In this document: positions 10,095-22,430 of the stretch, one piece after another
How positions within the stretch are numbered: the first letter of the stretch is position 1
How the letters are laid out: every line of letters begins with the position of its first letter
Notes under the pieces: generated by a model
What the model was told of the DNA's origin: nothing
The model's database searches: none
What the model saw: only the letters and a program-made list of their open reading frames with translations
Program-made: the position numbers and the translations under genes
DNA from: an uncultured Williamsia sp.
Lineage (GTDB): Bacteria; Actinomycetota; Actinomycetes; Mycobacteriales; Mycobacteriaceae
Direction: 5' to 3'
Assembly: GCF_947494875.1 (NCBI RefSeq)
Contig: NZ_CANLWM010000009.1
Coordinates: 62,001 to 126,000, forward strand
Length of the DNA stretch: 64,000 nucleotides

Positions 10095-10924
10095 CGGAAG
10101 TCCTCCGGATCGCCCACACCGGCGATGATCTCGAGCAGTTCCGAGTGCACACCCGGGGACGCGGCCAGCATCGACGACGACGACGCGGTCCACGGTGCGC
10201 CGGTGAGGTCGGTGACGACGCCACCGGCGCCGATCACCAGCGCCGCGCCCGGCGCGTTGTCCCACGGGTGGTGCCCGAAACAGACTGCGCCACCGAGATT
10301 CCCGGCCGCGGTGAACGCCATGTCGATGCCCGTGCTGCCGAGCAGTCGCAGGCGCGACACCCGCCGCGACGCCTCACCCAACACGTCCACCCGCCACCGC
10401 CCGGGGAACCGGCCGCGGCTGTCGAGGTTGAAGGCGCCGACCGCGATCACGGTGTCGTTCAACGCCGTCGGCTGCAACGGCGGCAGCGGGTCACCGTTGC
10501 ACGTCACGGGTCCGTCGACGGTCGCCGCATACCGCCGACCGAGCAGCGGCAGCCAGGTGAGGCCGAGCACCGGCTGCCCGTCGTGCAGCAGCGCGAGCAG
10601 CATGCCCGCCAGTGGGAGCCCCGCCGAGTAGTTGTAGGTGCCGTCGACCGGGTCGACCACCCACACCGTGCCCTCGGTGGGGTCGGGCCCGCCGAACTCC
10701 TCTCCGTGCACGCCGATCCCGGTCATCTCGGCCAGCTGCGCCGAGAGTGTCCGTTCGAGTTCGAGGTCGAGCTCGGTGGCGAAGTCGTTGCCGCCCTTGT
10801 CCACCGCGCTCGGGGCACCGACACCCTCGACGAAGCGGGGTTCGGCGGCGTCCAGCAGTTCGGCGGCGATGGACAGCAGCCGCGGGGGGTCGAGGTCGGA
10901 CGGGAGTCCGGGAGGAAGGGCCAT
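10091..10924 (-). CDS. hisN: Inositol monophosphatase family, probable histidinol-phosphatase
   Basis: The protein has both family signatures: the metal-binding [15 protein letters not shown] (around residue 85) and the C-terminal [15 protein letters not shown], with an upstream GEEF metal ligand. It is 277 residues, typical for the family. Lying inside the his run between hisA and hisF, it matches the mycobacterial impA position. Actinobacteria use an IMPase-type HisN for histidinol phosphate; that assignment here is inferred from position, and inositol-1-phosphate is the alternative substrate. The start codon overlaps the hisA stop as TGATG. Confidence 0.85.
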   Translation of the reverse strand: MALPPGLPSDLDPPRLLSIAAELLDAAEPRFVEGVGAPSAVDKGGNDFATELDLELERTLSAQLAEMTGIGVHGEEFGGPDPTEGTVWVVDPVDGTYNYSAGLPLAGMLLALLHDGQPVLGLTWLPLLGRRYAATVDGPVTCNGDPLPPLQPTALNDTVIAVGAFNLDSRGRFPGRWRVDVLGEASRRVSRLRLLGSTGIDMAFTAAGNLGGAVCFGHHPWDNAPGAALVIGAGGVVTDLTGAPWTASSSSMLAASPGVHSELLEIIAGVGDPEDFR

Positions 10925-11667
10925 CAGACCGCGGCCACCGCCGCCAGCGCGTCGCGGAGGGTGAACCGGCCCGCGTAGAGCGCCTTGCCGACGATCGCGC
11001 CCTCGACGCCGGCGTCGACGAGTCCGGCGATGGCGGTGAGGTCGTCGACGGTGGACACCCCGCCCGAGGCGACCACCGGCGCGGACGACTTCTGTGCCAC
11101 CTCACGCAGGAGGTCGAGGTTCGGTCCGGTGAGCGTGCCGTCCTTGCTGACGTCGGTCACGACGTAGCGGGCGCATCCGTCGCGCTCGAGCCGGTCGAGC
11201 ACCTCCCAGAGGTCCCCCCCGTCGGACACCCACCCCCGACCGCGCAGCCGCCAGCCGCGGTCCTCGTGGACGGCGTCGAGGCCGATCGCGATGCGGTCGC
11301 CGTACTCGGACACGATGCGCGCGCACCACTCCGGGTTCTCGAGCGCGGCGGTACCGAGGTTCACCCGCGTGCAGCCGGTGGCCAGGGCGGCGCGCAGGGA
11401 GTCGTCGTCGCGGATGCCTCCGGACAATTCGACCTTCACGTCGAGCTCGCCGACGACCGCCGCGAGCAGCTCGCGGTTGTCACCCCGGCCGAACGCGGCA
11501 TCGAGGTCGACGAGGTGGATCCACTCGGCGCCGTCGGCCTGCCAGGCCATCGCCGCATCCCGCGGCGAGCCGTAGGTCGTCTCCGACCCGGCGGCGCCCT
11601 GGACGAGGCGGACCGCCTGCCCGTCGGCGACGTCGACCGCCGGCAGCAGCTCCAGTGTGGTGGTCAT
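10924..11667 (-). CDS. priA: Phosphoribosyl isomerase A (HisA, probably also TrpF)
   Basis: This 247-residue TIM barrel isomerises ProFAR in histidine synthesis. It begins [22 protein letters not shown] with the first catalytic Asp in AVDV, and has the second Asp in the [15 protein letters not shown] block. In actinobacteria the hisA-position enzyme (PriA) also performs the TrpF reaction, and no trpF lies beside trpC here. Dual function is therefore likely but inferred. The ATG overlaps the preceding small gene as ATGA. Confidence 0.93.
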   Translation of the reverse strand: MTTTLELLPAVDVADGQAVRLVQGAAGSETTYGSPRDAAMAWQADGAEWIHLVDLDAAFGRGDNRELLAAVVGELDVKVELSGGIRDDDSLRAALATGCTRVNLGTAALENPEWCARIVSEYGDRIAIGLDAVHEDRGWRLRGRGWVSDGGDLWEVLDRLERDGCARYVVTDVSKDGTLTGPNLDLLREVAQKSSAPVVASGGVSTVDDLTAIAGLVDAGVEGAIVGKALYAGRFTLRDALAAVAAV

Positions 11668-11918
11668 CCCGTGTGCCCTTCCCGTCGGCTCTCGCCGTCC
11701 TGCTGTGTGGTGATCGCCCTGTCGATCGAGCGCCGTGCGACGAATCCCATGAGCGCGATCACCGCGACGACCCCGAGCAGCGCCACGACGAGCGCGACAC
11801 CGGCCGACGCCTGTGCGACCGCGACGGTGATCCCGGCGACCACGGCCAACCCGACGACCCCGGCGCCCATCACGGTCACCGCGAGGCGTGCGACGGAGAA
11901 GTCCGAGCCTGCGCTCAC
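11664..11918 (-). CDS. Small two-helix membrane protein in the his operon
   Basis: An 84-residue open frame from a GTG at 11918, overlapping both neighbours by 4 nt (GTGA with hisH upstream, ATGA with hisA downstream). That tight fit is strong evidence that it is translated. It has two hydrophobic helices (about residues 12-35 and 38-62) and a short positively charged tail ([23 protein letters not shown]), so it is probably an inner-membrane protein. I do not recognise a family, and nothing indicates an enzymatic role. Confidence 0.75.
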   Translation of the reverse strand: MSAGSDFSVARLAVTVMGAGVVGLAVVAGITVAVAQASAGVALVVALLGVVAVIALMGFVARRSIDRAITTQQDGESRREGHTG

Positions 11919-12546
11919 AGGCTCCGCACCCAGTTCTCCAGCAGCTGCGCCCCGGCGTCGCCGGACTTCTCGGGGTGGAACTGTGTCGCGGACAGCGCAC
12001 CGTTCTCGACCGCGGCGAGGAACGGTCCGCCGTGCTCCGACCACGTCAGCGTGGCCGGGCGTAGCCGTGTGCCGTCGGTGTCCATCTCCCACTCCTGCAC
12101 CGCGTAGGAGTGCACGAAGTAGAAGCGGGTGTCGTCGTCGAGGCCGTCGAACAGCACCGAACCCTCGCCGGCCTCGACGGTGTTCCAGCCCATGTGTGGA
12201 AGGACGGGTGCGGGCAGTTGCCGCACGGTGCCCGGCCACTCACCACACCCCTGTGCGTCGACGCCGAACTCGACGCCGTGCTCGAAGAGGATCTGCATGC
12301 CGACGCAGATGCCCAGGACGGGACGGCCACCGGCGAGGCGCCGGCCGATGATCCGCTCGCCGCCGACCGCGGTGAGACCCGCCATGCACGCCGCGAACGC
12401 GCCGACCCCCGGCACGACGAGACCGTCGGCGTCGAGTGCAGCGGCACGGTCGGCGGTGACGGTCACCTCCGCGCCGGTGCGTTCCAGCGCGCGCTGCGCC
12501 GACCGCAGGTTGCCCGAGCCGTAGTCGAGGATGGTGACGCGTGCCG

Positions 12547-12550
<4 letters not shown>
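11915..12550 (-). CDS. hisH: Imidazole glycerol phosphate synthase glutaminase subunit
   Basis: HisH is the class I glutaminase that supplies ammonia to HisF. The 211-residue product starts at a GTG ([15 protein letters not shown]) overlapping the hisB stop. The nucleophile cysteine is in LGICVGMQ, the His/Glu pair in TQFHPEKS, and the oxyanion region LPHMGWN is conserved. Length is normal. Confidence 0.97.
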
Positions 12551-15640
<3,090 letters not shown>

Positions 15641-15682
15641 GGAGGCGATCTCCTCGTCAGTGGGGTGCGTGTCGGCGTGTCC

Positions 15683-15688
15683 AGCGTA
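15683..15688 (-). promoter_or_regulatory. Candidate -10 box of the his-trp operon
   Basis: TACGCT on the minus strand lies about 43 nt before hisD. The same hexamer is the best -10 candidate for nadA. No good -35 element is visible; TTCGAA sits 19 nt upstream. No leader peptide rich in His or Trp codons is seen. Confidence 0.4.
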
Positions 15689-15739
15689 TTCGGTGCTGCG
15701 ACCCGTTTTCGAATCGCACCGCGTACTGCGCAGACGACA

Positions 15740-15773
15740 GCGGCCGCCGACCCTCGCAGGGGTCGGCGGCCGC
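15740..15773 (-). terminator. Strong GC hairpin after the alcohol dehydrogenase gene
   Basis: Perfect 14-bp stem (GCGGCCGCCGACCC and its complement) with a 6-nt loop, 36 nt after the dehydrogenase stop and before the hisD promoter. There is no U-tract, as is common for actinobacterial terminators. Confidence 0.75.
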
Positions 15774-15809
15774 GACGTGGCATCCGGCGTCAGGCCGGAG
15801 CCGCCGTGA

Positions 15810-16859
15810 TCAGGCCAGGCTGGCCGTGTCGATGACGAAGCGGTACCGCACGTCGGAGGCGACGGCGCGGTCGTAGGCCTCGTTCACCTGGTCGGCGTTG
15901 ATCGTCTCGATCTCGGCCGCGATGTCGTGCTCGGCGCAGAAGTCGAGCATCTCCTGGGTCAGCGCGATGCCGCCGACCATCGACCCCGCCAGCGACCGGC
16001 GGTTGGTGAGCAGCGAGAACGCCGCGACCTCCAGCGCGTTCTCCGGGACACCGAGCTCGACGATCGTGCCGTCGACGGCGAGCATCCCGATGTACTTGTC
16101 GAGCGGCAGGTTCACCGAGACCGTGTTGATGATCAGGTCGAAACGGTTGGCCAGGTCGTCGAAGACCGAGTCGTTGTCCTTGGTCGCGTAGTAGTGGTCG
16201 GCACCGAACTTCTTGCCGTCCTCCTCCTTGCTCAGGGTCTGGCTGAGCACCGTGACCTCGGCACCGAGGGCGTGGGCGATCTTCACACCGACGTGGCCGA
16301 GGCCGCCCATGCCGATGATGGCGACCTGCTTGCCCGGGCCGGCTCCCCAGTGCTTGAGCGGCGCGTACAGGGTGATGCCCGCGCACAGCAGCGGGGCCGC
16401 GACGTCGAGCTCGATGCCCTCGGGGATCTTCAGCGCGAACTTCTCGGTCACGACGACCTGCTGCGAGTACCCGCCGTGGGTGAACTCGCCCTCGTAGGTC
16501 GTCGAGTTGTAGGTCTGGACGACGCCCTTCTCGCAGTACTGCTCGTCGCCGTTCTTGCACGGCGCGCACTCGCCACAGGAGTCGACGAAGCAGCCGACGC
16601 CCACACGGTCGCCGACCTTGTGCAGGGTGACCTCGGAGCCGACCTCGGAGACGATCCCGGCGATCTCGTGACCGGGCACGACCGGGTACTTCGTTCCCTT
16701 CCACTCGTTGCGGGCGGTGTGGATGTCGGAGTGGCAGATGCCGGCGAACTTGATGTCGATCCGGATGTCCTTCGGACCCAGGTCCCGACGCTCGATGGTG
16801 GTGATCTCCAGCGGATCGGTCGCGGAGACAGCGGCGACGGCGTTGACGGTGGTCGTCAC
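15810..16859 (-). CDS. adhC: Zinc-dependent NAD(P)-dependent alcohol dehydrogenase (AdhC/YahK-type)
   Basis: A 349-residue medium-chain dehydrogenase that interconverts alcohols and aldehydes. Catalytic zinc residues are in [10 protein letters not shown] and PGHEIAGIV, structural zinc cysteines in [15 protein letters not shown], and the nucleotide fold in [19 protein letters not shown]. The overall pattern matches the cinnamyl-alcohol/YahK subfamily, usually NADPH-dependent with broad aldehyde substrates. The GTG at 16859 is placed by GAGAGGAAA 10 nt upstream; the open frame extends further but without a better start. It is monocistronic between nadC and hisD. The real substrate is unknown. 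Confidence 0.9.
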   Translation of the reverse strand: MTTTVNAVAAVSATDPLEITTIERRDLGPKDIRIDIKFAGICHSDIHTARNEWKGTKYPVVPGHEIAGIVSEVGSEVTLHKVGDRVGVGCFVDSCGECAPCKNGDEQYCEKGVVQTYNSTTYEGEFTHGGYSQQVVVTEKFALKIPEGIELDVAAPLLCAGITLYAPLKHWGAGPGKQVAIIGMGGLGHVGVKIAHALGAEVTVLSQTLSKEEDGKKFGADHYYATKDNDSVFDDLANRFDLIINTVSVNLPLDKYIGMLAVDGTIVELGVPENALEVAAFSLLTNRRSLAGSMVGGIALTQEMLDFCAEHDIAAEIETINADQVNEAYDRAVASDVRYRFVIDTASLA

Positions 16860-16872
16860 GAATCGGTTTCCT

Positions 16873-16914
16873 CTCGTACGTCGTGGCACGCGTGCGGATG
16901 ACGCGTTGTACGAG
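16873..16914 (-). other. Inverted repeat in the alcohol dehydrogenase leader
   Basis: CTCGTAC and GTACGAG face each other across 28 nt just upstream of the dehydrogenase ribosome site, with ACGCGT-like words inside the loop. This could be a regulator site or an RNA hairpin near the start codon. A TACTTT box at 16938-16943 on the minus strand could be the -10. Confidence 0.3.
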
Positions 16915-16988
16915 CGGGTTCAACTCACCGTGGCGCGAAAGTATGCCCGCATGCGCATGAACGGTGGACGAACCGGACAGATCGGGTC

Positions 16989-17885
16989 CTACAGGTCGAG
17001 ACCGAGATCGAGCGCAGCGACCGAGTGTGTGAGACCGCCCACGGCGAGGAAGTCGACGCCGGTGCGGGCGTAGTCGTGGGCGTCGGCGAGCGTCAGCCCA
17101 CCCGAACTCTCCAGCAGCGTCGACGAATTCGCGCGTGTGCGGCGCGAGACCGCCATCTGCGTCTCCCACAGCTCGAAGTTGTCGAGCAAGATCAGTTGCG
17201 CGTCGAGTGCGAGTGCCTCGTCGAGTTGGGAGAGGGAGTCGACCTCGATCTCGACCGCGATGTCGGGGGCGGCGTCGCGCACGGCCCGCCACGCGGCCTC
17301 GACCGATCCGGCCGCGGCGATGTGGTTGTCCTTGATCAGCGCCGCGTCGCCCAGACCCATCCGATGGTTGAGGCCTCCGCCCGCGCGCACCGCATATTTC
17401 TGCAGCGAGCGCAGACCGGGCAGCGTCTTCCGGCTGTCGCGCACGAACGCCCCGGTGCCGTCGATCGCGTCGACCCACGCGGCGGTCGCCGTGGCGATCC
17501 CCGACAGGTGACACAGCAGGTTCAGCGCGGTGCGCTCGGCGGTGAGCAGTCCGGCCGTCGGCCCGGCGAGCCGCACGACGACGTCCCCCGGTGCGACGCG
17601 GGTGCCGTCGGCGACGCGGTCGACGACCCGCACCGCGTCCCCCATCACCTCGGTGAAGACGGCGAGTGCCACGTCGACGCCGGCGACGACGCCCGCGGCC
17701 CGACTGGCCACCACCGCGGTGGTCGTGGCCCCGTCGGGCACGGTCGCGGAGGTGGTCACGTCGGGTCCGTACCGCAGGTCCTCGGCCAACCCCTCCGCGA
17801 CGACCCGGCGGACGTCCTCCGTCGGGGGCGGGGTGAGGGTCGTCTCGCCGCGACCGGTCTGGCCGACGGCCCCGCTCGCGGTCAC
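16989..17885 (-). CDS. nadC: Nicotinate-nucleotide pyrophosphorylase (carboxylating)
   Basis: NadC converts quinolinate and PRPP to nicotinate mononucleotide, releasing CO2, the last step of the pathway begun by NadA. The 298-residue protein shows [11 protein letters not shown] near the N-terminus, [16 protein letters not shown], the substrate-binding [23 protein letters not shown] region, and the [10 protein letters not shown] motif. The GTG overlaps the nadA stop by 4 nt, so the two are translationally coupled with no nadB between them. Confidence 0.96.
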   Translation of the reverse strand: MTASGAVGQTGRGETTLTPPPTEDVRRVVAEGLAEDLRYGPDVTTSATVPDGATTTAVVASRAAGVVAGVDVALAVFTEVMGDAVRVVDRVADGTRVAPGDVVVRLAGPTAGLLTAERTALNLLCHLSGIATATAAWVDAIDGTGAFVRDSRKTLPGLRSLQKYAVRAGGGLNHRMGLGDAALIKDNHIAAAGSVEAAWRAVRDAAPDIAVEIEVDSLSQLDEALALDAQLILLDNFELWETQMAVSRRTRANSSTLLESSGGLTLADAHDYARTGVDFLAVGGLTHSVAALDLGLDL

Positions 17886-18895
17886 TCCCCGCCGCCGCCG
17901 GGCGTGCCGATCGCGATCATCGCCTCGACGCTCGCGCGGGCGGCGTCGGCGACGGCGCGGTCGAGGTGGACCTCGTCGGTGCCGTCCCGCAGGCTGCGCA
18001 GCAGCGCCTCCGGCGTGATCATCTTCATGTACTTGCAGGACGCCTTGGGGTTGACCGGCTGGAAGTCGACTCCCGGTGCGGCCCGGCGCAACTGGTGCAG
18101 CATGCCGATCTCGGTGGCCACGAGTACCTCGCGGGCGCCGGTGTCCCGTGCGGCGTCGAGCATGCCGCCGGTCGAGAGGATCTTCACCTTGTCGGCGGGC
18201 ACCGCACCCTCACCGGCCAGGTAGAGCGCCGAGGTCGCGCAGCCGCACTCCGGATGCACGAAGAGGTCGGCGTCGGGGTGGGCGGTGGCCTGGGCGGTGA
18301 GCTCGTCGCCGTTGATCCCGGCGTGCACGTGGCACTCGCCCGCCCAGATGTGCATGTTCGTCCGGCCCGTCACCCGCTTCACGTGTGCGCCCAGGAACTG
18401 GTCGGGCAGGAACAGCACTGTTCGGTCGGGGTCGATCGACGCGACGACTTCGACCGCGTTCGACGACGTGCAGCAGATGTCGGTGAGCGCCTTCACCTCG
18501 GCGGTGGTGTTGACGTAGGAGATGACGACGGCGTCGGGGAACTCGGCCTTCCAGGCCCGCAGATCGTCGGCGGTGATCGAGTCGGCCAGGGAGCACCCGG
18601 CGCGGGCGTCAGGGATGAGGACGGTCTTCTCCGGCGCGAGAATCTTCGCGGTCTCGGCCATGAAGTGCACGCCACAGAAGACGATCGTGTCCTCCGGCGC
18701 GGACGCCGCGATCCGCGAGAGAGCGAGGGAGTCGCCGACGTGGTCGGCGACGTCCTGGATGGCCGGCAGTTGGTAGTTGTGCGCCAGCAGCGTGGCTCCC
18801 CGGAGGTCGGCGAGGCGGCGGACCTCGGCCGCCCATTCGGGGCCGGGGTCGTTCGCATCGATGACGTCGGGGGTGACGGCGGTGGTGATCGACAC
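17882..18895 (-). CDS. nadA: Quinolinate synthase
   Basis: NadA condenses iminoaspartate with dihydroxyacetone phosphate to quinolinate using a 4Fe-4S cluster. The three cluster cysteines are in [18 protein letters not shown] and KASCKYMKM. It starts at a GTG ([11 protein letters not shown]) preceded by an excellent AAAGGAGGG site, giving 337 residues. The -10 box and a perfect palindrome lie upstream, next to the divergent NrtR gene, so it is very likely repressed when NAD is plentiful. Confidence 0.96.
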   Translation of the reverse strand: MSITTAVTPDVIDANDPGPEWAAEVRRLADLRGATLLAHNYQLPAIQDVADHVGDSLALSRIAASAPEDTIVFCGVHFMAETAKILAPEKTVLIPDARAGCSLADSITADDLRAWKAEFPDAVVISYVNTTAEVKALTDICCTSSNAVEVVASIDPDRTVLFLPDQFLGAHVKRVTGRTNMHIWAGECHVHAGINGDELTAQATAHPDADLFVHPECGCATSALYLAGEGAVPADKVKILSTGGMLDAARDTGAREVLVATEIGMLHQLRRAAPGVDFQPVNPKASCKYMKMITPEALLRSLRDGTDEVHLDRAVADAARASVEAMIAIGTPGGGGE

Positions 18896-18942
18896 GACCG
18901 CCCTCCTTTCGGTGGGGTCCTCGACGGGGCTGCGCCGAGAGG

Positions 18943-18963
18943 TTTTCGACTGTCGGTCGAAAA
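18943..18963. promoter_or_regulatory. NrtR-type operator palindrome in the nadA/nrtR intergenic region
   Basis: Perfect inverted repeat with 8-bp arms TTTTCGAC and GTCGAAAA around a 5-bp spacer. It sits just downstream of the nadA -10 box (TACGCT at 18973-18978, minus strand), where a bound repressor would block nadA transcription. NrtR repressors of NAD genes bind palindromes of this size in the corresponding gap. Confidence 0.75.
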
Positions 18964-18972
18964 CGTGCCGCC

Positions 18973-18978
18973 AGCGTA
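18973..18978 (-). promoter_or_regulatory. Candidate -10 box of nadAC
   Basis: TACGCT on the minus strand puts the transcription start near position 18966, at the edge of the palindrome, leaving a leader of about 70 nt that contains the ribosome site. Confidence 0.5.
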
Positions 18979-18998
18979 ACACCGCGCGGCGCGGGCCC

Positions 18999-19004
18999 TA
19001 CACT
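18999..19004 (+). promoter_or_regulatory. -10 box of leaderless nrtR
   Basis: TACACT ends 6 nt before the nrtR ATG at 19011. No ribosome site lies between, so the message is probably leaderless. Confidence 0.55.
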
Positions 19005-19010
19005 CCAGCC

Positions 19011-19700
19011 ATGCCACCGAGCATCCTGCACGAGGTGCTCACCGCCGTCTTCGGCGTCCGTGGTCTCGCCGAGGGCACCCCCCACCTGTCGGTCCTGCTG
19101 TGGGAACGGGGTCAGGATCCGCAGGCGGGCACGTGGTCGCTGCCGGGTGGCCTGCTCGGCGCGGACGAGGACCTGCGCACCTCGGCGCGCCGGCAACTCG
19201 CCGAGAAGGTCGACCTGCGCCAGGTCGCGCACATCGAACAGCTGTCGGTGTTCTCCGCGCCGGACCGTGTCCCCGGACCGCGGGTCGTCGCGTCGACCTA
19301 TCTCGCCCTCGTGCGTCCCGAGTCGGTGAGCACTCCCCCGTCGGACACGCGCTGGCATCCGGTGGACGACCTCCCGGTCACGAGTTTCGACCACGGCGAC
19401 GTGGTCGAGTCCGCGCGGCGTCGGCTGGCCGCCAAGCTCTCATACACCAACATCGCGTTCGCGCTGGCGCCCACGGAGTTCTCGATGTCGACGCTGTCCG
19501 ACATCTACGGTGCGGCGCTGGGATATCCGGTCGACGCGACGAACCTGCTGCGCATCCTGTCGCGGCGCGGGGTCGTCGTCGCCACGGGGACCACCGGACC
19601 GACGGGGCGCTCGGGCGGACGTCCGCCGGCGCTCTACCGCTTCACCGACACCGGGCTACGCGTCACCGACGAGTTCGCCACCCTGCGTCCGCCGCCCTGA
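19011..19700 (+). CDS. nrtR: NrtR-type Nudix-fold repressor of NAD synthesis
   Basis: The 229-residue product has an N-terminal Nudix-like domain and a C-terminal winged helix (MSTLSDIYGAALGYPVDATNLLR to RPPALYRFTD), the architecture of NrtR. The Nudix box keeps G-x5-E but reads RQLAEK where hydrolases have RExxEE, so it is likely a sensor without catalysis. NrtR proteins bind NAD-pathway intermediates such as ADP-ribose and derepress NAD genes. It is divergent from nadAC with an operator-like palindrome between. Its 3' end overlaps the convergent DUF2567 gene by 45 bp. Confidence 0.87.
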   Translation: MPPSILHEVLTAVFGVRGLAEGTPHLSVLLWERGQDPQAGTWSLPGGLLGADEDLRTSARRQLAEKVDLRQVAHIEQLSVFSAPDRVPGPRVVASTYLALVRPESVSTPPSDTRWHPVDDLPVTSFDHGDVVESARRRLAAKLSYTNIAFALAPTEFSMSTLSDIYGAALGYPVDATNLLRILSRRGVVVATGTTGPTGRSGGRPPALYRFTDTGLRVTDEFATLRPPP

Positions 19701-20330
19701 GTCATGCTGTGGCGCAGCAAGTTCGGCGGGGACGTCGAGATCGGGCGAGCGTGCCGCGAGGATCCGCACCAGCACCACGACGAGACCCACCGCCGGTGCG
19801 ACGACGAGCACGGCCCACGACATGCCCACGCCCACCGAGATGTCGAGCCCCCCGGTGAGGTCGAGCTGCGCACCCGAGAGCCGCAGCCCCGGTGCGCTGG
19901 TGAAGTACCCGCCGACCGCGGCGCCACCCGGTCCGGGGTGGCGGGCGTGCGCGACCAGACCGCCGAGCCAGGCGCCGAGCGCGCCGCCCGCGATCGTGCC
20001 GACGACGACGAGCACGGCGCCGAGCGGGCCGCGCAGGGCCCGCACCGACCACACGACGACACCGGCGAGCACACCGACGACCATCGAGATACAGGCGAAG
20101 AGGGCGATCGCGTCGAACCGGTGACCGGTGTCGGCACCGAGCGAACCCGCGCGACCCGGGGCGACGACGACGCCGGTCACGCCCGGGACGACGAGGCCCC
20201 ACACGACACCGGCGACCGCGCCGAGCCCGAGGAGCACAGCGAGTACGACGACCGCGGGACGGACCAGCGCGTGCGGGTCGCGACGCACCACGACACGGTC
20301 GGGGATCGCGGGCGCGTCGGGAGTGTTCAT
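19656..20330 (-). CDS. DUF2567 family membrane protein
   Basis: A 224-residue protein with four hydrophobic helices ([59 protein letters not shown] and [17 protein letters not shown]). The same type of gene follows bioB-bsaP in mycobacteria, and its function is unknown. The ATG overlaps the bsaP stop as ATGA, so it is made together with bsaP and bioB. Its last 45 nt overlap the end of nrtR on the other strand. Confidence 0.82.
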   Translation of the reverse strand: MNTPDAPAIPDRVVVRRDPHALVRPAVVVLAVLLGLGAVAGVVWGLVVPGVTGVVVAPGRAGSLGADTGHRFDAIALFACISMVVGVLAGVVVWSVRALRGPLGAVLVVVGTIAGGALGAWLGGLVAHARHPGPGGAAVGGYFTSAPGLRLSGAQLDLTGGLDISVGVGMSWAVLVVAPAVGLVVVLVRILAARSPDLDVPAELAAPQHDSGRRTQGGELVGDA

Positions 20331-20581
20331 CGGCGGGTGGGGTCGGACGAGTCCACCGACCCGTGGCGCGAACACTTCGCCGTCCAGCCTGTCGGGACCA
20401 CCTGGACCACCATGCGTCGCCCGCACTGCCCGCAATACCGCGGCGGTTCGAGACCCAGCCGAGCCGCGGTCGGGACGTCCGCGTCACCGCCGTCGGCGAC
20501 GGGCACACCGGTGTAGACGCTGAACGCCAGCGGTTCGGTCAGCGGATCCGCCGACGCCGATGTCACGAACTCGGGGGTCAC
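20327..20581 (-). CDS. bsaP: Biotin synthase auxiliary protein
   Basis: This 84-residue protein has a C-terminal metal-site pattern: Cys50 and Cys53 in YCGQCGRRM, and Cys70 and His73 in AKCSRHGS. It sits 6 nt after bioB. In mycobacteria the equivalent small iron-sulfur protein (BsaP) is needed for biotin synthase activity, apparently as a sulfur or cluster source. Position, size and cysteine pattern all match; the function here is inferred from that family. The GTG at 20581 is the only start with the right spacing. Confidence 0.85.
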   Translation of the reverse strand: MTPEFVTSASADPLTEPLAFSVYTGVPVADGGDADVPTAARLGLEPPRYCGQCGRRMVVQVVPTGWTAKCSRHGSVDSSDPTRR

Positions 20582-20587
20582 GGTCGG

Positions 20588-21637
20588 TCAGATGCTGTCG
20601 TTGAGCGCCTTGATCGGCATCTGCAGATCGGTCAGCAGGTCGAGGTCGGCCTCGGCGGGCCGGCCCAGGGTCGTCAGGTAGTTGCCGACGATGACCGCGT
20701 TGATGCCGCCGAGGATGCCCTGCTTGGCGCCGAGGTCGCCGAGGGTGATCTCGCGGCCACCGGCGAACCGCAGGATGGTGCGCGGCAGGGCGAGGCGGAA
20801 CGCTGCGACCGCACGCAGCGCGTCCGACGCGGACAGCACCTCGAGATCACCGAACGGTGTGCCCGGGCGCGGGTTCAGGAAGTTCAGCGGCACCTCGTCG
20901 GGCTCGAGCGCCGCGAGGTCGGTCGCGAACTCCGCTCGCTGTTCGAGCGACTCGCCCATGCCGAGGATCCCGCCGCAGCAGACCTCCATCCCGGCGTCGC
21001 GGACCATGCGCAGGGTCTCCCACCGCTCCTCGTAGGTGTGGGTGGTGACGACGTTCGGGAAGTGGCTGCGCGCGGTCTCCAGGTTGTGGTTGTAGCGGTG
21101 CACACCCATCGCGGCGAGCTCGTCGACCTGTTCCTGGGTCAGCATGCCGAGGCTGCAGGCGATCTGGATGTCGACCTCGTCGCGGATGGCCTCGATGCCC
21201 GCGGCGACCTGGCTCATCAGGCGCTTGTCGGGTCCGCGGACCGCGGCGACGATGCAGAACTCGGTGGCGCCGGTCTTCGCGGTCTGCTTGGCCGCCTCGA
21301 CGAGGGAGGGGATGTCGATCCATGCGCTGCGGACCGGCGAGGTGAACAGTCCCGACTGCGAGCAGAAGTGGCAGTCCTCGGGGCAACCGCCGGTCTTCAG
21401 CGAGATGATGCCCTCGACCTCGACCTCGGGCCCGCAGTGCTTCATGCGCACGTCGTGGGCGAGCTGCAGCAGCTCGGTGAGGTGGTCGTCGGAGAGCTGC
21501 AGGACGCGCAGCACCTCGTCACGGTCGAGCGGGACGCCGCGTTCGAGCACCTTCTCGCGCGCCAGTTCCAGGATGTCGGTTCCCTCGGCGGCACCCTGTG
21601 CGTCGGTCTGCTCCGGTCGGACTGGGGCCTGGGTCAC
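20588..21637 (-). CDS. bioB: Biotin synthase
   Basis: BioB is the radical SAM enzyme that inserts sulfur into dethiobiotin. The 349-residue product carries the CxxxCxxC cluster motif in [14 protein letters not shown] (Cys85, 89, 92), with the auxiliary-cluster region [11 protein letters not shown] and [12 protein letters not shown]. The GTG at 21637 follows a GAGGAGCT ribosome site. The gene is first in bioB-bsaP-DUF2567, about 106 nt after bioD, and that gap holds a tandem repeat. Confidence 0.97.
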   Translation of the reverse strand: MTQAPVRPEQTDAQGAAEGTDILELAREKVLERGVPLDRDEVLRVLQLSDDHLTELLQLAHDVRMKHCGPEVEVEGIISLKTGGCPEDCHFCSQSGLFTSPVRSAWIDIPSLVEAAKQTAKTGATEFCIVAAVRGPDKRLMSQVAAGIEAIRDEVDIQIACSLGMLTQEQVDELAAMGVHRYNHNLETARSHFPNVVTTHTYEERWETLRMVRDAGMEVCCGGILGMGESLEQRAEFATDLAALEPDEVPLNFLNPRPGTPFGDLEVLSASDALRAVAAFRLALPRTILRFAGGREITLGDLGAKQGILGGINAVIVGNYLTTLGRPAEADLDLLTDLQMPIKALNDSI

Positions 21638-21650
21638 GCGAGCTCCTCGG

Positions 21651-21677
21651 GTCGAGATGTGGTGGTCGAGATGTGGT
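21651..21677. repeat. Direct repeat upstream of bioB
   Basis: GTCGAGATGTGGT occurs twice with a 14-bp period, 14-40 nt before the bioB start. It could be a tandem regulator half-site or a slippage product. I do not recognise it as a known biotin-repressor operator. Confidence 0.35.
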
Positions 21678-21743
21678 CGGTCATGGCGTCCCGGCCACCG
21701 TCCGATCGCTCGGTCGACGGTCGCGGACCGGGATCAGTGTGCC

Positions 21744-22430
21744 CTATCCGGGGGTGAGCCCGGCCACCCACTCCGCCGTGAACCAGGACGGAGCGCGGTC
21801 ACGGAAGTCCTCTCGCGACAGCCGTCCGGCGCCCGCGGGGATCACACCGACGACGGGCACGCCGGTGAGTCGCGGCAGGTCGTCCCCGTTGCAGCGGGTG
21901 GCGAGGTCGGGATCGTCGGGCCAGGAGCCGATGACGACACCGGCGACCTCGACGCCGCGAGCCCGCGCGGCCGCGACGGTCAGTTCGGTGTGGTTGAGGG
22001 TGCCGAGACCGGCGGCGGCGACCACCACGAGCGGTGCGGAGAGCGCCTCGGCGACGTCGAGCGCGGTGAGGTCGGGACCGAGGCGGACCAGCACACCGCC
22101 GGCGCCCTCGACGAGGACGAGGTCACTGTCGGCGACGCGCGCCACCACGTCCAGCACATCGGGCAGGGTCAGGGCCGGCATGCCCGCGCGGGCCGCGGCG
22201 GTCTCCGGCGCGAGAGGGTCCGGGTAGCGGATCCCCTCGGCGACGGATCGCGTGCCGGTCAGCCGGACCACCTCGGCGATGTCGCCCGGCTCGTCGCCGA
22301 CGACCCCGGTCTGCGCCGGTTTGCACACGCCGACCGAGATGCCCGCGGCTTCGGCGGCGACGGTCAATGCCGCGGTCGCGACGGTCTTCCCGACGTCGGT
22401 GGAGGTCCCGGTGACGACGAGCGTGCTCAC
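21744..22430 (-). CDS. bioD: Dethiobiotin synthetase
   Basis: BioD closes the ureido ring of dethiobiotin using CO2 and ATP. The 228-residue product starts at the GTG overlapping the bioF stop ([19 protein letters not shown]), which includes the P-loop GTSTDVGKT. It also has [14 protein letters not shown] for substrate binding and the [11 protein letters not shown] motif. Confidence 0.96.
   Translation of the reverse strand: MSTLVVTGTSTDVGKTVATAALTVAAEAAGISVGVCKPAQTGVVGDEPGDIAEVVRLTGTRSVAEGIRYPDPLAPETAAARAGMPALTLPDVLDVVARVADSDLVLVEGAGGVLVRLGPDLTALDVAEALSAPLVVVAAAGLGTLNHTELTVAAARARGVEVAGVVIGSWPDDPDLATRCNGDDLPRLTGVPVVGVIPAGAGRLSREDFRDRAPSWFTAEWVAGLTPG

Noticed and set aside
15641-15740. Leader peptide attenuator for the his or trp genes
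   Set aside because: No small frame rich in His or Trp codons with a ribosome site was found before hisD or in the 5-nt gap before trpE.
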